NCBI GenBank assembly: GCA_021813125.1 | Contig: JAKALT010000010.1 | Span: 1 to 36,974, forward strand | Reading direction: 5' to 3' | Origin: a bacterium | GTDB taxonomy: Bacteria > Patescibacteriota > Microgenomatia > Curtissbacterales > GWA2-41-24 | Length of the DNA stretch: 36,974 nt | In this document: positions 34,001-36,974 of the stretch, in pieces | How the letters are laid out: the number at the start of each line of letters is the position of its first letter | How positions within the stretch are numbered: position 1 is the first letter of the stretch | Position numbers and translations under genes: made by a program | The notes under the pieces: generated by a model | The model's database searches: none | Told to the model about the DNA's origin: nothing | What the model saw: the letters and a program-made list of their open reading frames with translations, nothing else

Positions 34001-36963
34001 CCTGCGCCGGAAATGGCACCTAAGTTGATGCCGCCGAAAGTGGCGCTGGCAGCACCCGCGATTGTGCTTGTTGCGTACTGCCAACCTACGCCTGAACTTC
34101 CTGCGGTAATGGCGTTTCCGAAGATACCATAATTATTGTCGGCTCCCGAGGCTACTGTATAGGCACCATAGGCATTGCTTAGACCACCGGTGTCGCCTGT
34201 TGCCTTGAAGTAGCCGCCGTAGGTATTCGGTCTTGTTTTAGTGCCGGTATCAGGAGAGCCTGTAATGCTTGATATGCCACTTACACCAACTGCGAGGTCG
34301 TTAGCACCTACACTTGGCGTGAAGTTGTCGGCGCCTGTCTTGGTGACTAAGTTATATGAGCCGTAATAGTTAAATGACCGGCTGTTTGTGGCAGTAGTGT
34401 TGGTGCTGGTTGCTGTAAATGAATTGTAAATACCATATTCTGTGTGGGTGACATCGGAAAGTGAAGAGTCTGTGTAATTGAGGTTGAGGCCGTAGGCGTT
34501 AACAGCGCTGTTGACGGTATTTATTTGTAGTGTGCCGTTGGCTTGGGTGTTGGTGGTTGTTGAGGCATCGATTAAGACGTTGTCGCCTGCAGCCAGGACA
34601 TTCTTGATATTGCCGGCTGCTGTGTAGAGGGCGTAGTTATTGTTGGCGCCGGCGGCAGTTGAGTAAACGCCGTAAGCAGTGGTGGTGCCGGCTGTTGCTC
34701 CGGTTGCATTGAAATAGCCACCATAAGTGTTCCTGATTCCGGCAAGACCTGAATCGGTGTTGATATTTGATGCATTAACATAGGCACCGTAAATGTTTTG
34801 TGTTCCTGATCCGAATGCTACGAAATTGTCCGCTGCATTAAGGCTAATCGAACTATAAATGTTGTAGTAATTGGTTGGGTTGGTGTTCCCGGCAACATGG
34901 CTTGTGTTGTTGGTGAAAGCGGAATATATGCCATATTGATCCTCAACGCTATTACCTGTGGAGGTGTAATTAAAGCTGGCGCCGGTGTTGCCGTCAGTTA
35001 ACGATTTGCTGTTGACATAGAGGCTTGCAGTTGTTGTTGTAGTGTTGGTGCCAATTGCCGTGGTGTTGTCTATGGTGACAAAGTCTGTTACACCAAGGAT
35101 GTTTTTGATTTTACCTGCCGTGGTGTAGAGGGCGTAGTTTGAAGTGGCTGTTGTTGCCGATGCGACTATGCCGTAATTGTTGGTTGCCCCCGAAACGTTG
35201 CCTGTAAAGATTCCGTAATTAGCAGTTGTTGCGGATGAAATGGCTTCGACGCTTATGCCGAAGTTGTTGTCGCCGCCGGAGGCAGTTGCAGCTAGGCCAT
35301 AAGCGTTTCCGGTGCCGGAAGTTGTGCCGACTCCCTTAAAGTAACCGCCGTAGCTGTTGGCGGATGAGCCGCCGCCCGCGCTTTCGGTTGCCAGGCTGTA
35401 GACACCATAAAGGTTTTTGGTGCCGGTGGTGGCTGCTGCAGACTGGGCGAGAGTGATGTAGCTTCCATATATAGTATCTGCTGTTGTGGAGGAAGAAGTG
35501 ACTGTTGAAAAGTTTCCGAAGGCGACTTTTGCAGCGTTGCCGGAAAGGGCGACAGAAGTATAGTTGCCGTAGTCGGTGTTGGTATTGGCGGTGGAATCCG
35601 TTGCTGCCATATAAGTGCCATAGCCTGTGACACCGTTGCCGGTGAAGCCAGGGTTAAGGCTTAAGAGTGATGCACCCGAGCCAATTGCCGAAGTTAGCTT
35701 AACCAGTGCGTTGGTGGTGATGCCTGTTGAAGCCGGGCCGGTAAGACTCATGAGAATTCCAGTTGTCAGATTTGCACCGCTAAATGTCCAGAGGTTTTGG
35801 GTGTTGGCCGTTGAAGAGCTGAATGTTGTGGTATTTGTGAGCATGTCCAGTGATAGATTAGTGTTTGGTGCTGCGATTTGGTCCCACCTGAGGCCGCTGG
35901 CACAGCCGGTACAGGAAGAAACAGTTAGCGCGCCGTTAACGAATGTAGCACCATTGAAGTAGCCGGCATAGTTGGTTGAAGCCCCGCTGGCAGATCCGTA
36001 GACGCCATAAGCTGTAGATGTTCCATAAGTATCACCGGTTGCCGAGAAGTAACCGCCGTAGGTATTCTTGGTAACAGTACCGGCACCACCGTTAGTATTT
36101 GAAGCAATACCGTAAGTTGCAAAGAGGTTGCTGGTTGCAGAGGAATTATCTGCACCGGTTTTAGTGAGGGCGCTGTAGTTGCCGTAAATACTTTGAGTAC
36201 CGGAAGTTAAGGCAGTTGATGAAGCCCAGTTGTTGTAGATGCCATACTGGGTTGCGCCGGCACTCTGGGTATTGGAGGTTGTGATTGCCAAGACTCCACC
36301 CGTAGTAGTACTGGCAGTCGTTGAGGCGTCTATATATATTTGATCACCTGCCGACAAGACATTTCTAATGTTGCCGGCGGAAGTGTAAAGGGCGTAGTTA
36401 CTAGCGGCCGAAGTGACTGTTGAGAAGATTCCGTAGTTAGTGGTACCACCGCTGGCGGCAGTAGCGTAAAGGCCGGTGGCGATGTCACCGTTTGTGGCAG
36501 AGGCGTAAGCGCCGTAAGTGCTGGCGGTACCGTTGGTGTCACCGGTTGCGGAGAAGACGCCTGCATAGGTTGTATGGGTGCCGAAGTTACCCGAACCGGT
36601 ATTGGAAGCGCTTCCATAGACTCCGTAGCTGGTAACCGTGCCGCCGGTGTCACTACCGGTTTTGGTAACGGCAGTGTAGTCGCCGTAATAGAACGGAGTG
36701 GTGGATGCAACGGCACCGGTTGCAGTGTAGGTGTTGTAGACGCCGTATTGGCTGGTGTTACCAATGTTAGAGGTGCGGGATATTACGGATAGGACGCCTG
36801 CTGTGCCGGTATTGACGGTTGTTGAAGCGTCGATAGCGACGTTGTCAGAAGCACCAAGGACGTTTTTAATGTTGCCGTTTGCTGTATATAAGGCGTAGTT
36901 TTTGGAAGCGGAGGCAACGTTTCCGTAGATGGCAAAGTTATTGGTAGCTCCAGAGGCGGCCAA
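31081..36963 (-). CDS. Giant repeat-rich tail-fibre/adhesin-like surface protein (5' end outside the window)
   Basis: 1,960-aa open frame reaching the window edge. Recurrent 'YGGYFSATGDT..GTSTAYGVY..ASGA..NYALYTAAGNIKNVLAAGDN' units and two copies of a 'DLAE..P..GD(V/I)...STPGV.MKA' domain. Confidence 0.85.
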   Translation of the reverse strand: MAASGATNNFAIYGNVASASKNYALYTANGNIKNVLGASDNVAIDASTTVNTGTAGVLSVISRTSNIGNTSQYGVYNTYTATGAVASTTPFYYGDYTAVTKTGSDTGGTVTSYGVYGSASNTGSGNFGTHTTYAGVFSATGDTNGTASTYGAYASATNGDIATGLYATAASGGTTNYGIFSTVTSAASNYALYTSAGNIRNVLSAGDQIYIDASTTASTTTGGVLAITTSNTQSAGATQYGIYNNWASSTALTSGTQSIYGNYSALTKTGADNSSATSNLFATYGIASNTNGGAGTVTKNTYGGYFSATGDTYGTSTAYGVYGSASGASTNYAGYFNGATFVNGALTVSSCTGCASGLRWDQIAAPNTNLSLDMLTNTTTFSSSTANTQNLWTFSGANLTTGILMSLTGPASTGITTNALVKLTSAIGSGASLLSLNPGFTGNGVTGYGTYMAATDSTANTNTDYGNYTSVALSGNAAKVAFGNFSTVTSSSTTADTIYGSYITLAQSAAATTGTKNLYGVYSLATESAGGGSSANSYGGYFKGVGTTSGTGNAYGLAATASGGDNNFGISVEAISSATTANYGIFTGNVSGATNNYGIVASATTATSNYALYTTAGKIKNILGVTDFVTIDNTTAIGTNTTTTTASLYVNSKSLTDGNTGASFNYTSTGNSVEDQYGIYSAFTNNTSHVAGNTNPTNYYNIYSSISLNAADNFVAFGSGTQNIYGAYVNASNINTDSGLAGIRNTYGGYFNATGATAGTTTAYGVYSTAAGANNNYALYTAAGNIKNVLAAGDNVLIDASTTTNTQANGTLQINTVNSAVNAYGLNLNYTDSSLSDVTHTEYGIYNSFTATSTNTTATNSRSFNYYGSYNLVTKTGADNFTPSVGANDLAVGVSGISSITGSPDTGTKTRPNTYGGYFKATGDTGGLSNAYGAYTVASGADNNYGIFGNAITAGSSGVGWQYATSTIAGAASATFGGINLGAISGAGTTSYGMTIGANTSTATTNYGINIGAISGAGTTNYGLLIGAVTGSTTNYAISTGNGAWNGNVTTTAVTDPGAGTTTISGGSLAYYIQSTATAGGTANCSTNGTRTFNITGIPNTEGTFAYVVTKATNSGCNAGTLTITVNINGSTVSTLANSTLGTTATESYTVAYINGAWRVVSVNSATAGGSDTFDLAEWVPYAGTAPMPGDVLSLNSAQPVTVQKSTTSYDQSLIGVVSTNPAQTYGTDNGQSVRMALAGRVPVNVNDENGPIAIGDLLTASSTPGVAMKADPRFGTTIGKALSAFSGPGQGQITMQVGTEMRPDARTQYADLNLNAKSFSTASGSMTIDAGGNLITAGAITAGGGNTTIDALGNVATAGTLSVAGGQFGVDATGNVTAQNITAAGNLTVTGKLTASSIAAPANQNLSVALGDNAGTNKLSITDSLGNELIKIDSKGNQTLSAAGASLNVTNGYICVNNNGSCSIANPVNGTVYADAFDTGHTADLAEKFPTADSSIAEGDIVAVDPANAQNVIKSTSPYQNTLLGIISTAPGVTLNSQEAGGKPLALAGRVPAKVSLENGAIKAGDPITSSSTPGVGMKATQAGRIIGIALEPFDTFDTPDTFATSTITVFVEPGWYLGSALAQNGSMNAVNAQGQALASAGSGQKGLALITVTNPDGTLASSQTTNHEPSTMNNDQIKKLVADEVTKQVGQILASSQQSAVSSQQIAAPVPAEGQALANAGSQAEGLTLGEATGSAEASSSAEATTSAAIASGEAIIDQTTATLNKLTELLSTTHLSLDTLSVSGNTQLAQTQVAGTFSQDGTFIIDYGKQLNVLGSTLYLQNDPFAGNLENGILVDIGGGKATFDKHGNLNVQGIITAEKVETKSITIDASDPNAKTVGSALLPANQHLVTVFTSALEPNAKILITPTTPTGGRQLYVSAKSDFEGFTVTVDSTAPALTPISFDWLIVNTKQISSAQ
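31772..31820. repeat. Palindromic REP-like element inside the giant CDS, in-frame
   Basis: AAGGTCAGGCCTTCTGCTTGGGAACCGGCATTGGCTAAGGCCTGACCTT, translated on the minus strand as EGQALANAGSQAEGLTL. Confidence 0.88.
31843..31878. repeat. Heptanucleotide tandem repeat (GCTGACT)n within the giant CDS
   Basis: GCTGACT x4 then GCTGGCC; encodes the 7-residue periodic peptide SSQQSAV-SSQQ. Confidence 0.85.
32012..32060. repeat. Second palindromic REP-like element inside the giant CDS, in-frame
   Basis: AAGGCCAGGCCTTTTTGCCCGGAACCGGCAGACGCTAAGGCCTGGCCTT, translated as QGQALASAGSGQKGLAL. Confidence 0.87.
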
Positions 36964-36974
36964 GGCGTAAATGC

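Noticed and set aside
1-36974. Anti-phage defence or toxin-antitoxin system
   Set aside because: No nuclease/helicase/TIR/RT or TA pair signatures were recognised. The PIN/TRAM protein has membrane segments and lies next to radA, so it is YacL-like and not VapC-type.

Overview
The window looks like a chromosomal segment of a CPR/Patescibacteria-type bacterium (Microgenomates-like; taxonomy is inferred from gene style only). It starts in the 3' end of a 23S rRNA carrying an expanded helix. About 3.4 kb later comes a 5S rRNA, flanked by two paralogous membrane glycosyltransferase-like genes. Recognisable genes: ribosomal protein S1, RadA/Sms, a PIN/TRAM protein, a ~1,500-aa protein with a C-terminal GT2 domain, a surface protein ending in SPETG plus a TM helix, Rho, a LysM/M23 peptidase, a DUF2723-like TPR membrane protein, a frameshifted four-helix-bundle (S23/IVP-like) gene, ObgE, an O-antigen-ligase-like TPR protein, a REP-associated Y1 transposase (RAYT), a cyclophilin, a UbiA-like/CruF-like pair (C50-carotenoid-type families) and a >1,960-aa repeat-rich tail-fibre/adhesin-like protein that runs off the window. 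The most interesting layer is repetitive. (i) A palindromic family, AAGGTCAGGCCTT-N~20-AAGGCCTGACCTT, has a dozen or more copies, brackets the RAYT gene, touches several stop codons, and occurs twice in-frame inside the giant protein gene. (ii) A different element is inserted in-frame in both rpsA and radA (ENVST-RN peptide), with related 9-nt DTF repeats in radA and the giant gene. (iii) There are many degenerate tandem tracts with unrelated words but the same 7-nt period, both intergenic and in-frame in coding genes. There are also one or two candidate small RNAs with their own promoter/terminator signals in a ~970-bp gene-free gap. All calls are from reading the sequence; no searches or folding programs were run.
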